From assembly GCA_019113785.1 (NCBI GenBank), contig DXGT01000034.1, forward strand, positions 1-39,824: a DNA stretch of 39,824 bases, given 5' to 3'. The stretch comes from Candidatus Ruthenibacterium merdigallinarum (lineage in GTDB: Bacteria; Bacillota; Clostridia; Oscillospirales; Ruminococcaceae). The notes beneath the pieces are model-generated. The model was not told where the DNA came from and did no database searches. It saw nothing but the letters and a program-made list of their open reading frames with translations. The position numbers and the translations under genes were made by a program. Shown here piece after piece: positions 15,780 to 24,071 of the stretch. Position 1 is the first letter of the stretch. The number at the start of each line of letters is the position of its first letter.

Positions 15780-18080
15780 TCAGCGGCAAAGCGCGCTTTG
15801 CCCGCGCTCGGCGGCCGTCAGCGTCAGCGCTTTGCCGTCCGTGTCCAGCACATAGCGCGCCGCCCTTTCCCCGCCCGCCAGCAGCGCGTCAGCCAGGCAT
15901 TGTTCCACCTTGCGCGTGATGGCGCTGCGCAGGCTGCGCGCGCCCGCGCGCTCGTCGTACCCCTCGCGCACCAGCATGCGCACGGCGCCGTCCGTGTGGG
16001 TCAGCGCGATGCCCTGCGCGGCGGCGCGCTGCTCCAGCGCGCACAGCATCTGCTCGCCCACGCGCGCGACGGCCTGCGCGTCGAGCGGCGAAAACACCAG
16101 CACCTCGTCCAGCCGGCCCATCAGCTCGGGGCTGAAGTGGCGGCGCGCCGCCTCCAGGGCCGCGCGCTTGGCCGCCGCGCCGCCCTCGCCGCCGGAGAAG
16201 CCAAGCGACAGGCGCGCGCCGCACAGCTGCTGCGCGCCAAGGTTCGACGTGAGGATGACGAGCGCGTGCGTGAAATCGGCGCGGCGGCCTTCGGAGTCCG
16301 TCAGGCTGCCCGCGTCGAGGATCTGCAAAAGCAGGTTCGTCACGTCCGGGTGCGCCTTTTCGATCTCGTCCAGCAGCACCACGCTGTAAGGCTTTTTACG
16401 CACGGCCTCCGTCAGCAGGCCGCCCTCGCCATACCCCGCATAACCCGGCGGCGCGCCCACCAGGCGCGCCGCGCTGTGGCTCTCCATATATTCGCTCATG
16501 TCAAACCGCAAAAGCGCGGCTTCGCTGCCGAAGCACTCCGCGGCCAGCGCCTGCGCCAGCGCGGTTTTGCCCACGCCCGTGGGCCCCAGAAACAGGAACG
16601 CCCCCATGGGGCGCGCGCTGCCCGCAAGGCCCAGCCTTGCGCGCTGCAACGCGCCCGCCACCGCGCGCACCGCGCCGTCCTGCCCCACCACGCGCCGGCG
16701 CAGCGCCTCCTCCAGCGCGGCCAGATGCGCCGCCTCGCCCTCGGTGAGCGCGCCCATCGGCACGCCGCTCGCCCGCGAGGCCACGCGCGCGATCTCCTCG
16801 CGCGTGACGGTGGGCGGCGCGCCCGGCGCACAGAGGCGCGCCGCCGCGCACGCCTCGTCCAGCAGATCCAGCGCTTTGTCCGGCAGGCGGCGCTGCGGCA
16901 GGCAGCGCACCGACATCGCCACCGCCGCACAGCACGCGTCCTCGCTGATGTGCACGCCGTGATGCGCCTCGTAGCGCGGCGCCAGCCGCCGCACGATCTG
17001 CTCGGCGCGCGCGGGCGAGGGCTCGCACACCTCCACTTCGCCGAAGCGGCGCGCGAGCGCCGCGTCCTTTTCGATGCTTTTGCGGTACTCCGCGCGTGTG
17101 GTGGCGCCGATCATGCGCAATTCGCCGCGCGCGAGCATCGGCTTTAAAATGCTGGCCGCGTCGATGCCGCCCTCGGCCGCGCCCGCGCCGACGATGGCGT
17201 GGATCTCATCGATGAACAGGATGGTGCCGCCCTCGCGGCGCACCTCCTCCAGCACGCCGCGCAGACGCTCTTCAAAATCGCCGCGGTATTTTGTGCCGGC
17301 CACAAGGCCCGCCACGTCCAGCGAGAGGATGCGCTTGTTTTGCAGCGCCGCCGGCACCTGCCCGGCCGCAATGCGCTGCGCCAATCCCTCCACGACGGCC
17401 GTTTTGCCCACGCCCGCCTCGCCGACCAGGCAGGGGTTGTTCTTGCGCCGCCGCAAAAGGATCTCCTCCAGGCGCTGCAGCTCGTCCTCGCGGTCGAACA
17501 CGGGGTCCAGCCGGCCCTCGCGCGCAAGGGCCGTCAGGTCCTGTCCGAAACGGTCGGCCGTGCGCGTCGAGGCGCGCTCGCGCGCGGGGGCGATGCGCGG
17601 CGGCTCCGTGCGCGCCAGCCGCCCCATGCGCCGCCCGCACTCGGCCAGCGCGCCGGACGTCTCCACGCCGATCTGCTCCAGCAGCCGCTTTGCGCCGCAC
17701 GGCGTTTGCAGCATCGCCATCAGCAGATGGATGGGCGAAGCGCGCCGGGGCAGCCGCAGCCACAGCACGCGCCGGCGCTCCAGCGCCGCATCGCCCCTTG
17801 CGCGCTCGATGCACGCGGCAAGATCCTGCGAGAGGCCTTTCGCCCAGCGCGCAGCGGCCGGCGCCGCGCACGGCGGGTGCTCGGCCAGCGCGCGCGCCAG
17901 CGTGTAGCCGAACGCGTGCCGCTGCATCAACACCTCCCCCGCCTGTGTGGTGTCCGTGCGCGCCAGCGCCAGCAGAAGGTGCTCGGTGCACACAAGCGGC
18001 GCACCCATCTGCCCCGCCTGCCGCGCGGCGCAGCGCAGCGCACCGGCCGCGCGCCTGTCGCACCCTGCATATCTGCCCAT
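15780..18080 (-). CDS. Clp protease ATP-binding subunit (ClpC/ClpA-like, no middle domain)
   Basis: A 766-residue HSP100 unfoldase with two AAA+ rings. A divergent Clp N-domain covers about 1-150. D1 has Walker A GEAGVGKT (220-227) and Walker B TILFIDEIH; D2 has Walker A GPTGVGKT (499-506) and VVLLDEIEKAHP. LSLGF (LGF 626-628) matches the loop that docks on ClpP, so it probably feeds that protease. The coiled middle/UVR region that ClpC and ClpB carry between D1 and D2 is essentially missing: only about 20 residues separate LLDEACAAA (407-415) from TREEIARV. The ATG at 18080 is favoured since GGGGAGG lies nine bases upstream; 18089 is also in frame. No clpP, ctsR or mcsAB is adjacent. Confidence 0.9.
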   Translation of the reverse strand: MGRYAGCDRRAAGALRCAARQAGQMGAPLVCTEHLLLALARTDTTQAGEVLMQRHAFGYTLARALAEHPPCAAPAAARWAKGLSQDLAACIERARGDAALERRRVLWLRLPRRASPIHLLMAMLQTPCGAKRLLEQIGVETSGALAECGRRMGRLARTEPPRIAPARERASTRTADRFGQDLTALAREGRLDPVFDREDELQRLEEILLRRRKNNPCLVGEAGVGKTAVVEGLAQRIAAGQVPAALQNKRILSLDVAGLVAGTKYRGDFEERLRGVLEEVRREGGTILFIDEIHAIVGAGAAEGGIDAASILKPMLARGELRMIGATTRAEYRKSIEKDAALARRFGEVEVCEPSPARAEQIVRRLAPRYEAHHGVHISEDACCAAVAMSVRCLPQRRLPDKALDLLDEACAAARLCAPGAPPTVTREEIARVASRASGVPMGALTEGEAAHLAALEEALRRRVVGQDGAVRAVAGALQRARLGLAGSARPMGAFLFLGPTGVGKTALAQALAAECFGSEAALLRFDMSEYMESHSAARLVGAPPGYAGYGEGGLLTEAVRKKPYSVVLLDEIEKAHPDVTNLLLQILDAGSLTDSEGRRADFTHALVILTSNLGAQQLCGARLSLGFSGGEGGAAAKRAALEAARRHFSPELMGRLDEVLVFSPLDAQAVARVGEQMLCALEQRAAAQGIALTHTDGAVRMLVREGYDERAGARSLRSAITRKVEQCLADALLAGGERAARYVLDTDGKALTLTAAERGQSALCR

Positions 18081-18129
18081 GGCTTTCATCCTCCCCGCCG
18101 CCTTTCCTTTCGCATACAGTATGGCCCGC

Positions 18130-18162
18130 TGTGCGCCGCCGCATGCATGCGCGCGGCGCACA
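18130..18162 (-). other. Inverted repeat in the leader of the Clp gene
   Basis: TGTGCGCCGC (18130-18139) and GCGGCGCACA (18153-18162) form a 10-bp perfect stem around a 13-base loop that itself contains GCATGCATGC. It lies 50-80 bases before the Clp start codon. It matches neither the CIRCE element nor the CtsR heptad repeat that I know from heat-shock genes. Its role is unknown. Confidence 0.5.
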
Positions 18163-18190
18163 ACGCACGGCCTCTCTCTTTAAAAAAAGT

Positions 18191-18219
18191 TTGCAGCGCA
18201 CCGGCAAATGCGGTATGAT
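18191..18219 (+). promoter_or_regulatory. Promoter of the GNAT gene
   Basis: TTGCAG (18191-18196), a 17-base spacer and TATGAT (18214-18219). Confidence 0.75.
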
Positions 18220-18261
18220 GAGAATGAAGAACACCGTTTTTGGGCGCCGGGAGGGATGAAA

Positions 18262-19110
18262 ATGGAAGTGCAGAGCTACCACAGGATGCCCCCGCAATAC
18301 GCCTCGCAGGCGCAGGCGCTGCAAGCTGCGTGCAATGCGTTCGACGGCACCTGCTGGGACCTTGCTTCGTTCAGCCTGTTCAACCTGTATCCGGCGATGC
18401 CCGCGTTCTTTCTTGCGTTTGAGCGCGGCGCGCTGATCGGCGTATTGCAGCTGCGCGCCGACGAGACGGACAACGCCGAGAGCGTCTGCCTTGTTCTGCC
18501 CACGGCGCGCCACCGCGGCGTATTCACCGCGCTTTTGGCGCGCGCGAGCGCGGCGCTTGTGCGCTTCGGCTACCGGCACGTACTTTTGTGCCGGGGGCGC
18601 GCCTATGCGCAGAAACACCCGCTGCCCGGCCACCTGCACGCCCTGCCGGCAGGGCGCACGCTGTGCCTGTCGCGCCCGGCCGGCCTGTGCGAGGGCGCGG
18701 GCAGCGTGCGTTTGGCCCAGTGCGGCGACGTGCCGCGCCTTGCGCAGATCGGCTGCGACGCCTTTGCCGAGAGCGCCGAAAAATCGATGCGCTATATCCG
18801 CCGCACCATGGACGGCGCAGACGCCGCGCTGTACCTGCTGGAGCACGGCGGCCTGCCCGCCGCCTGCGTGTGCGCCGCGCGCAGCGCCTTCGGATACGAG
18901 CTGTACGGCGTGTGCGTGCGCGGCGATTTGCGCGGGCAGGGCTTTGCGCGCGCCGCGGTGGCCGGCGTTCTGAGCCGGCTGGCGCAGGCCGGCGGTGAAG
19001 TTGGGCTGCGCGTCGCGCTTTCCAACCGGTCCGCGCAGGCGGTGTTCCGCTCGTGCGGGTTTGAGCGCCGCTGCGAGCAGGAGGCCTACCGCATTCGGCT
19101 GCCCGGATGA
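18262..19110 (+). CDS. GNAT-family N-acetyltransferase
   Basis: A 282-residue protein whose C-terminal half is a GNAT domain. VRGDLRGQGFARAAV near residues 213-228 is the acetyl-CoA-binding motif A (R/Q-x-x-G-x-G/A), followed by the motif B segment VALSNRSAQAVFRSCGFE. The N-terminal half (GVLQLRADETDNAESVCLVLP, then TARHRGVFTALLARASAAL) looks like a second, degenerate GNAT domain, as in tandem GNAT proteins. The acceptor substrate is not readable. The ATG at 18262 is preferred over 18256 because GGGAGGG then has a workable six-base spacing. It is divergent from the Clp gene and is a single-gene unit ending at a strong hairpin. Confidence 0.85.
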   Translation: MEVQSYHRMPPQYASQAQALQAACNAFDGTCWDLASFSLFNLYPAMPAFFLAFERGALIGVLQLRADETDNAESVCLVLPTARHRGVFTALLARASAALVRFGYRHVLLCRGRAYAQKHPLPGHLHALPAGRTLCLSRPAGLCEGAGSVRLAQCGDVPRLAQIGCDAFAESAEKSMRYIRRTMDGADAALYLLEHGGLPAACVCAARSAFGYELYGVCVRGDLRGQGFARAAVAGVLSRLAQAGGEVGLRVALSNRSAQAVFRSCGFERRCEQEAYRIRLPG

Positions 19111-19122
19111 ATCAGACAATAA

Positions 19123-19153
19123 GCGGGGCGCTTGCCTGTGGCAAGCGCCCCGC
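19123..19153. terminator. Shared terminator of GNAT and TSCPD genes
   Basis: A 14-bp perfect stem GCGGGGCGCTTGCC / GGCAAGCGCCCCGC with loop TGT. On the plus strand it is followed by TCGTTGTGTATTCTTTTTT. It lies between two convergent genes. Confidence 0.85.
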
Positions 19154-19171
19154 TCGTTGTGTATTCTTTTT

Positions 19172-19429
19172 TCAGTGCGCGGCTTCCAGCGCCTCGCGCA
19201 GCGCATGCGCAATCTGATCCGGGCAGGAGGTCTTTCTCGGGCCGCACCTCAGCCCCTCCATGCGCGCGATCGCCTCCTGCGCCTTCATGCCGCGCAGCAG
19301 CGAGCAAACGCCCTTCAGGTTGCCGTTGCAGCCGCCCGTCACTTCGACGCTCTCGATCACATCGTTTTCATCCAGCACCACATGCGTCTGCGTAGAGCAG
19401 ACGCCGCGGTTGCGACGCGTATATTCCAT
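19172..19429 (-). CDS. TSCPD domain protein (TIGR03905-type)
   Basis: An 85-residue protein with five cysteines: GVCSTQTH near the start, GGCNGNLKGVCSLLRGM in the middle, and LRCGPRKTSCPDQIAHAL at the end. The final motif TSCPD names the domain, which is also found at the C-terminus of some ribonucleotide reductases, where the cysteines may act in redox or metal binding. The stand-alone family is common in Clostridia and has no established function. The ATG at 19429 (MEYTRRNRGVC) is chosen over the longer frame because that frame would begin inside the promoter (19467-19495). Confidence 0.9.
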   Translation of the reverse strand: MEYTRRNRGVCSTQTHVVLDENDVIESVEVTGGCNGNLKGVCSLLRGMKAQEAIARMEGLRCGPRKTSCPDQIAHALREALEAAH

Positions 19430-19466
19430 TTCTCCGTCCACCCTCTTTTCTGAATTCCGAGAAGGA

Positions 19467-19495
19467 AGTATACCACATCCGCGCGCCCGCGTCAA
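19467..19495 (-). promoter_or_regulatory. Promoter of the TSCPD gene
   Basis: Minus-strand TTGACG (plus 19490-19495), a 17-base spacer and TATACT (plus 19467-19472). The -35 overlaps the stop codon of the upstream PHP gene. Confidence 0.82.
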
Positions 19496-20340
19496 TTCCC
19501 CGCCCCGCGCCGGCGCGCCGCCAGCGCGAGGAGTCGCGCGATCTGCCCGTCGTCGGCCGTGCAGGCGCCCACCGGCGCGGGGCGCGACATGTGCATGCCG
19601 TGAAAATCCGACCCGCCGGTGACGATGAGGCCATATTCCTGCGCCAGCGCGTACAGCGCGCGCCGATCCTCGGGCAGATTGCGCGGATGCTCGATCTCCA
19701 CGCCGTCGATCAGCCCCGCGGCGGCCAGCTCAGCCACCAGATCCATGCTTTTGTACACGCTGGGATGCGCGAATACCGCCACGCCCTTCGCGCGGCGGAT
19801 CATCGGCAGCACTTTCTCCACCGGCTCGTAATCGGGGTCGTGCAGCACCTTGCCGCCGCGGCCGAACAGCTCCTTGTACAGGTCCTTGTAAATGCCGTCC
19901 GTATAGCCGTATTCGTACAAAAGGCGGATGAGATGCGTTTTGTACGTGACGCCGCTGCGTGCCGAAAACGCCTTGGCCGCCGCGCGCGTGAACTGGGGGT
20001 ACATCTGTTCCAGCTCGTCGATGCTCCGGCTGGTGACCTCGTTGCGCCGCCGGCCCATCAGCGCGAAAAAGGCGCACAGCTCGTCCGTCAGCTCGGGGCA
20101 GTAGCACAGCAGGTGCACCCGCCTGCCGCGGCGCGTGTCAAAGCACGTCAGCTCCACCGCCGGGATCATGCGCACGCCCTGCGCCACAGGGTGCGCCAGC
20201 GCCCAGCGGATGCTCAAATCGGTGTCATGGTCCGACACCGCCAGCGCCGTCAGCCCCGCGCGCGCAGCCAGAAACGGCAGCGTCTCAATGTCGGAAGAGC
20301 CGTCGGAAAAATTGGTATGTGTGTGAAGATCGCCCGCCAA
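19492..20340 (-). CDS. PHP-domain phosphoesterase (TrpH/YciV-like)
   Basis: A 282-residue polymerase-and-histidinol-phosphatase (PHP) domain enzyme. The metal site begins DLHTHTNFSDGS (His6, His8), followed by VSDHDT, HPSVYKS, and the C-terminal GSDFHGMH. The arrangement is that of the YciV/TrpH group, which hydrolyses 3',5'-nucleoside bisphosphates and trims RNA 5' ends in the bacteria where it was studied. The start is probably TTG at 20340, nine bases after GGGGAGG; the frame upstream is very Arg-rich and runs through untranslated sequence. It follows the DUF6514 gene on the same strand. Confidence 0.87.
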   Translation of the reverse strand: MAGDLHTHTNFSDGSSDIETLPFLAARAGLTALAVSDHDTDLSIRWALAHPVAQGVRMIPAVELTCFDTRRGRRVHLLCYCPELTDELCAFFALMGRRRNEVTSRSIDELEQMYPQFTRAAAKAFSARSGVTYKTHLIRLLYEYGYTDGIYKDLYKELFGRGGKVLHDPDYEPVEKVLPMIRRAKGVAVFAHPSVYKSMDLVAELAAAGLIDGVEIEHPRNLPEDRRALYALAQEYGLIVTGGSDFHGMHMSRPAPVGACTADDGQIARLLALAARRRGAGN

Positions 20341-20483
20341 GGCAGCCCGCCTCCCCTTGTTTCTCTTCCTCCTATTGTACGCTTTGCGCCGCGCGCACGC
20401 AAGCCCCCGCGCGTGCGCGGCGTCACGACGCCGGCTGCGGCGGCCGTCAAGCCCCGCATGCGTCCGCGCAGACGCGCGTTGCC

Positions 20484-20699
20484 TCACCGCTCGAACGCGC
20501 CGGCCAGCCAGTCCTCCACGATGCACGGCACATGGCACGGAGCCGCGCCGCCCTCGTTCAAAAGCGCGGCCAGCGCGCGCACTTTTGCCTCGTCGTCCGT
20601 CACATCCTCCACCTCGCCGCCCTGCCAGCGGATGCCATAGGCCGTATAGGCTTCGCCGTCCGCGCTGCGCGCCGGGCGCGCCGTCCATGTATAGCGCAT
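20484..20699 (-). CDS. DUF6514 family small protein
   Basis: A 71-residue protein. The pattern YTAYGIRWQGGEVEDVTDDEAKVRALAALLN then HVPCIVEDWL matches my recollection of DUF6514, a small family of unknown function frequent in Oscillospiraceae. The ATG at 20699 has AAAGGGG nine bases upstream. There is no signal peptide or membrane segment. It is upstream of the PHP gene (gap 143 bases, with a GC-rich hairpin-forming stretch near 20386-20425), so it may be separately terminated. Confidence 0.7.
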   Translation of the reverse strand: MRYTWTARPARSADGEAYTAYGIRWQGGEVEDVTDDEAKVRALAALLNEGGAAPCHVPCIVEDWLAGAFER

Positions 20700-20803
20700 C
20701 GTCGAGTCCCCTTTCCTCTGTCTGTATGTTCAGCATACCGCGCGCAGCGTATAGATTTTTGTAAAAGCGTGTCGCCAGAAGGAAAATTTTACCATTTTCA
20801 AGC

Positions 20804-20838
20804 AAAAAAAACGGCAGACGGCCGCACAGCCGTCTACC
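20804..20838 (-). terminator. Terminator of ptsHI
   Basis: On the minus strand, AGACGGC / GCCGTCT (plus 20816-20822 and 20829-20835), extended by flanking G-C pairs, forms a stem with loop of six, followed by eight T residues (the A-run at plus 20804-20811). Confidence 0.92.
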
Positions 20839-20866
20839 GGTCTTGTTGCTCTCTATTTTCAGCGCG

Positions 20867-22585
20867 TTAAGGGCGCTGGGCGCACAGCGCGTCCAGCGCG
20901 CGCGCAACCTCGTCGGCCGTCGCGCAGCGCAGCGCCGCCTCGGCGGCCTGCGCCGCTTTTGCGCCGTCCCACTGTGCGATGGCGCGCCGCGTTGCGGGGA
21001 TGCTCGCGGCATTCACGCTGAACTCATCCAGCCCGAAATGCAGCAGCAGCGGGATCATGCGCGGGTCTGCGGCCGCCTCGCCGCACATGCCCACGGGGAT
21101 GCGCGCGGCGCGGCCGGCCTCGATCACGCCGCGGATGCAGCGCAGCACGCCCGGCTGCAGCGGCGTGTACAGGCGCTGCACCTGCGCGTTGCCGCGATCC
21201 GCCGCCATGACGTACTGCGTCAGGTCGTTGGTGCCGATGCTGAAAAAATCCGCCTCGCGCGCCAGCAGGTCGGCGATGAGGGCCGCGGACGGCGTCTCGA
21301 TCATCACGCCCAGCGGCACGTCCGCTGCGTGCGGCACGCCCTCGGCGTCCAGTTCTTGTGCGCAGGCTTTCAGCAGCGCGCGCGCCGCGCGCACTTCGTC
21401 CAGGCAAGTCACCATCGGCAGCATGATGCGAATGCCGGGATGGCGCGCCGCCGCGCGCAGCAGCGCGCGCAGCTGCGTTTTGAACAGCGCCGGCTCGTCC
21501 AGGCAGTAGCGGATGGCCCTGTGCCCGAGGAAGGGGTTTTCCTCTTTGGGCATGTGCAGATAGTCCACCGGCTTGTCGCCGCCCGCATCCAGCGTGCGCA
21601 CGATCACCTCGCGCGCGCCAAACGCCTGCGCCGCCCGGCAGTAAGCGGCGCACTGCTCGTCCTCTCCGGGTGCGCAGAGGCGGTCCATAAACAGGAATTC
21701 CGTGCGCAGCAGGCCGACGCCCTCAGCCCCGGCCGCGGCGGCTGCGGCGGCCTCGTCCGGCCTGCCAATGTTGGCGTACAGCTTCACCTGCCGCCCGTCC
21801 GCGTCCAGCGTAGGGCCGGCCCGGTAGGCCTTCAGCGCATCCTTTTCGCGCAGCCAGGCGGCGCGCTTTGCGCGGTACGCCGCCTCGGCGGCCTCGTCCG
21901 GCGCCAGCGCCACCTCTCCCTCGCCGCCGTCCACGGCCGCCGCCATGCCGTCCTGCACGGCGTCCATCAGGCCCGGCACCGACAGCACGGCCGGCAGCTC
22001 CAGCGCGCGCGCCAGGATGGCCGCGTGGCTGGCAGGGCCGCCCGTCTCGGTGACGATGGCGGCCACATGGGCGCTGTCGAGGCCGACGGTCATCGAAGGC
22101 GTCAGCTCACGCGCGGCCAGCACCGTGCCGGCGGGCAGAGCGCCCAGATCCACCGACGCGCGGCCCAACAGCAGCCCCAGCAGGCGCGCGCACAGATCGC
22201 GCACATCGGCCGCGCGCTGGCGCATCAGCTCGTCGTCCAGGCCGTCGAACACACCGGCGTACATCGTGCACACGCTGTCCACCGCAGCCTCGGCCACAGC
22301 GCCGGCGTCGATGGCTTCGTCGATCTGCGCGCGCAGCACCGGGTCGTTCAGCATTTCGACCTGCCCGTCGAGGATCGCCGCTTCGCTCTCGCCCGCCTGT
22401 TCGCGGACGCGCGCGGCCATGGCCTGCGTCTGCGCGCAGAACTGCACGGCGGCCTGCTGCAAGCGCTGCTTTTCCGCCTGTGCGCCCGCATAGACGGCGC
22501 CGGTATAGTCCAGCGGCTCTTCGCGCACGCACACAATGCGCCCGATGCCCACGCCCGCCGAAGCGCCCAGCCCGTACAGGGTCAT
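20867..22585 (-). CDS. ptsI: PTS enzyme I (phosphoenolpyruvate-protein phosphotransferase)
   Basis: A 572-residue enzyme that takes phosphate from phosphoenolpyruvate onto His187 (TGGPASHAAILAR; the usual GGRTSHAAI has Pro-Ala here in place of Arg-Thr) and passes it to HPr. The C-terminal barrel shows GVGLLRTEFLFMDR, RTLDAGGDKP, GVMIETPSA, FSIGTNDLTQYVMAADR and GMCGEAAADP, all typical PEP-binding signatures. The length is normal. The ATG at 22585 has AAGGAGG upstream. It follows ptsH by 25 bases in one operon and ends at a strong terminator. No sugar-specific enzyme II is in this window. Confidence 0.97.
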   Translation of the reverse strand: MTLYGLGASAGVGIGRIVCVREEPLDYTGAVYAGAQAEKQRLQQAAVQFCAQTQAMAARVREQAGESEAAILDGQVEMLNDPVLRAQIDEAIDAGAVAEAAVDSVCTMYAGVFDGLDDELMRQRAADVRDLCARLLGLLLGRASVDLGALPAGTVLAARELTPSMTVGLDSAHVAAIVTETGGPASHAAILARALELPAVLSVPGLMDAVQDGMAAAVDGGEGEVALAPDEAAEAAYRAKRAAWLREKDALKAYRAGPTLDADGRQVKLYANIGRPDEAAAAAAAGAEGVGLLRTEFLFMDRLCAPGEDEQCAAYCRAAQAFGAREVIVRTLDAGGDKPVDYLHMPKEENPFLGHRAIRYCLDEPALFKTQLRALLRAAARHPGIRIMLPMVTCLDEVRAARALLKACAQELDAEGVPHAADVPLGVMIETPSAALIADLLAREADFFSIGTNDLTQYVMAADRGNAQVQRLYTPLQPGVLRCIRGVIEAGRAARIPVGMCGEAAADPRMIPLLLHFGLDEFSVNAASIPATRRAIAQWDGAKAAQAAEAALRCATADEVARALDALCAQRP

Positions 22586-22610
22586 TGCCGCCCCCTCCTT
22601 TTGCGCCGTC

Positions 22611-22874
22611 TCACTCGCCCAGGCCGGACGCGATCGCCCGCAGCGCCGCATCCAGCGCCTCCTGCTCATCCGGGCCGCTGCACTGGATCTCGATCTCCGT
22701 CCCCTGCTTGATGCAGGCGGCCATCAGGTTCATGATGCTTTTGGCGTTCACCGTGCGCCCGTTGGCCGTGATATCAACTTCGCTCGCAAACGGCGCGATG
22801 GCTTTGATGAACACCTGCGCGGGGCGCAGATGCAGCCCCATGGGGTTGATGACCGTCGTCTTTGCAGATACCAT
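22611..22874 (-). CDS. ptsH: PTS phosphocarrier protein HPr
   Basis: An 87-residue HPr. His15 in NPMGLHLRPAQ is the phosphorylation site; position 16 is Leu instead of the usual Ala. Ser46 in NAKSIMNLMA is the regulatory HPr-kinase site of Bacillota, so it may also act in carbon catabolite control with CcpA. The ATG at 22874 has AAAGGAGA upstream. It is the first gene of the ptsHI operon, with an extended -10 promoter and a 15-bp palindrome at 22963-22977. Confidence 0.96.
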   Translation of the reverse strand: MVSAKTTVINPMGLHLRPAQVFIKAIAPFASEVDITANGRTVNAKSIMNLMAACIKQGTEIEIQCSGPDEQEALDAALRAIASGLGE

Positions 22875-22962
22875 AGCAGACTCTCCTTTGCTGGCAGACT
22901 GTCCCGCGCCGCCGCGCGCCCTCCCCGGCCGCGCGGCGCTTTGCGCTCTGGCGTAGGAAATA

Positions 22963-22996
22963 AGTTTGTGACAAACTATCTCTATTCTTAATTATA
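22963..22996 (-). promoter_or_regulatory. ptsHI promoter with 15-bp palindrome
   Basis: On the minus strand TGA-TATAAT (plus 22991-22996) is an extended -10. The perfect palindrome AGTTTGT-G-ACAAACT (plus 22963-22977, 7-bp arms) lies just after the expected start point, the place for a repressor. It does not look like a catabolite-responsive element. The regulator is unknown. Confidence 0.7.
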
Positions 22997-23046
22997 TCAT
23001 ATTTGCAGGCGCAATTGGTAGAAAAGCGCGCTTTGCGCCGCATTTT

Positions 23047-23961
23047 TTATCGCGCCGGCCCGGGCTGCGCAAGCAGCGCCTCGATATCCGCGCGCGCGGG
23101 CAGGCCGTCCGAAAAGGCGGCGGCGCTGCCGGCCGCCGTGCCGAGGCGCAGCGCATGGGCAAAATCGCCCGTTTGCAGCCAGCCGGCCAAAAAGCCCGCG
23201 ACCATGGAATCGCCCGCGCCGACCGAGTTCTTCACCCGGCCCGCCGGCGCAGGCGCGCGGCGGCATGCGCCCGTCTCGTCCAGCAAAAGCGCGCCGTCGC
23301 CCGCCATGCTCACCAGCACGTTGCGCGCGCCGCGCGCGTGCAGCTGCGCCGCGCACGCGGCGACGTCCTCCTGCGTACGCAGCGTGCGGCCAAAAATCGC
23401 CCCCAGCTCGATGTGGTTGGGCTTGATGAGGAACGGCCGGCAGGCCAGCGCGCTGCACAGCAGCGCCTGCTCGGCGTCCACCACGGCCAGCACCCCGCGG
23501 CCGTCCAAACGGCGGAGCATCTGCGCATAGGTATCCGGCGCAAGGCCCGCCGGCACGCTGCCCGCCAGCACCAGCACGTCGCCCGCGCGCAGCGCGTCCA
23601 GTTTTTCAAACAGCGCCTTTTGCGCGTCGGGCCCGATTGGCGGGCCGCCGGCGTTGATCTCCGTCTCCTCGCCGGCCTTGAGCTTCACGTTGATGCGCGT
23701 CATGCCCTGCCCAAGGCGAACGAAGTCCGTCTGCACGCCCTGCGCGCGCAGGTCTTCTTCCAGCGCGTCGCCCGTAAAGCCCGCAATAAAGCCCAGCGCC
23801 GTGCTCTCGACGCCGAGGCGGCGCAGCACAACGGACACGTTGACCCCTTTGCCGCCAAACTGCACAAACGCCCGCTTTGCGCGGTTCACTTCGCCGGGCG
23901 CCAGCCGGTCGACCTGCACCACATAGTCCACCGCCGGGTTGAGCGTCACCGTATACACCAT
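23047..23961 (-). CDS. fruK: 1-phosphofructokinase (PfkB family)
   Basis: A 304-residue sugar kinase of the PfkB/ribokinase fold. It starts MVYTVTLNPAVDYVVQVDRL, the classic opening of 1-phosphofructokinases and tagatose 6-phosphate kinases. FGGKGVNVSVVLRRLG follows near 36-51, and KNSVGAGDSMVAGF near residue 250 holds the catalytic Asp. It phosphorylates fructose 1-phosphate to the bisphosphate, the step after PTS fructose uptake. The neighbouring ptsHI supports a PTS link, but no fructose enzyme II or FruR is adjacent. The ATG has AAGGGG nine bases upstream. No clear promoter is visible. Tagatose 6-phosphate kinase (LacC) is the main alternative. Confidence 0.88.
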   Translation of the reverse strand: MVYTVTLNPAVDYVVQVDRLAPGEVNRAKRAFVQFGGKGVNVSVVLRRLGVESTALGFIAGFTGDALEEDLRAQGVQTDFVRLGQGMTRINVKLKAGEETEINAGGPPIGPDAQKALFEKLDALRAGDVLVLAGSVPAGLAPDTYAQMLRRLDGRGVLAVVDAEQALLCSALACRPFLIKPNHIELGAIFGRTLRTQEDVAACAAQLHARGARNVLVSMAGDGALLLDETGACRRAPAPAGRVKNSVGAGDSMVAGFLAGWLQTGDFAHALRLGTAAGSAAAFSDGLPARADIEALLAQPGPAR

Positions 23962-24071
23962 TCGCCGTCGCCCCTTCCGCCAGGCTTCGTCCCGCTTCCC
24001 CGCACAAAGCCTCTTTTCAAAAAGCCGCCCGCCTCACTCCGCGTAAAACGGGAAGCGGGGAGTGAATAAGG

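Noticed and set aside
20843-22711. A 622-codon plus-strand open frame opposite ptsI
   Set aside because: Antisense shadow with extreme His/Arg/Gln content. ptsI on the other strand has all family signatures.
23991-24059. Inverted repeat CCCGCTTCCC ... GGGAAGCGGG upstream of fruK
   Set aside because: Arms of 10 bp are separated by about 50 bases in GC-rich sequence, with no link to a promoter; too weak to call a regulatory site.
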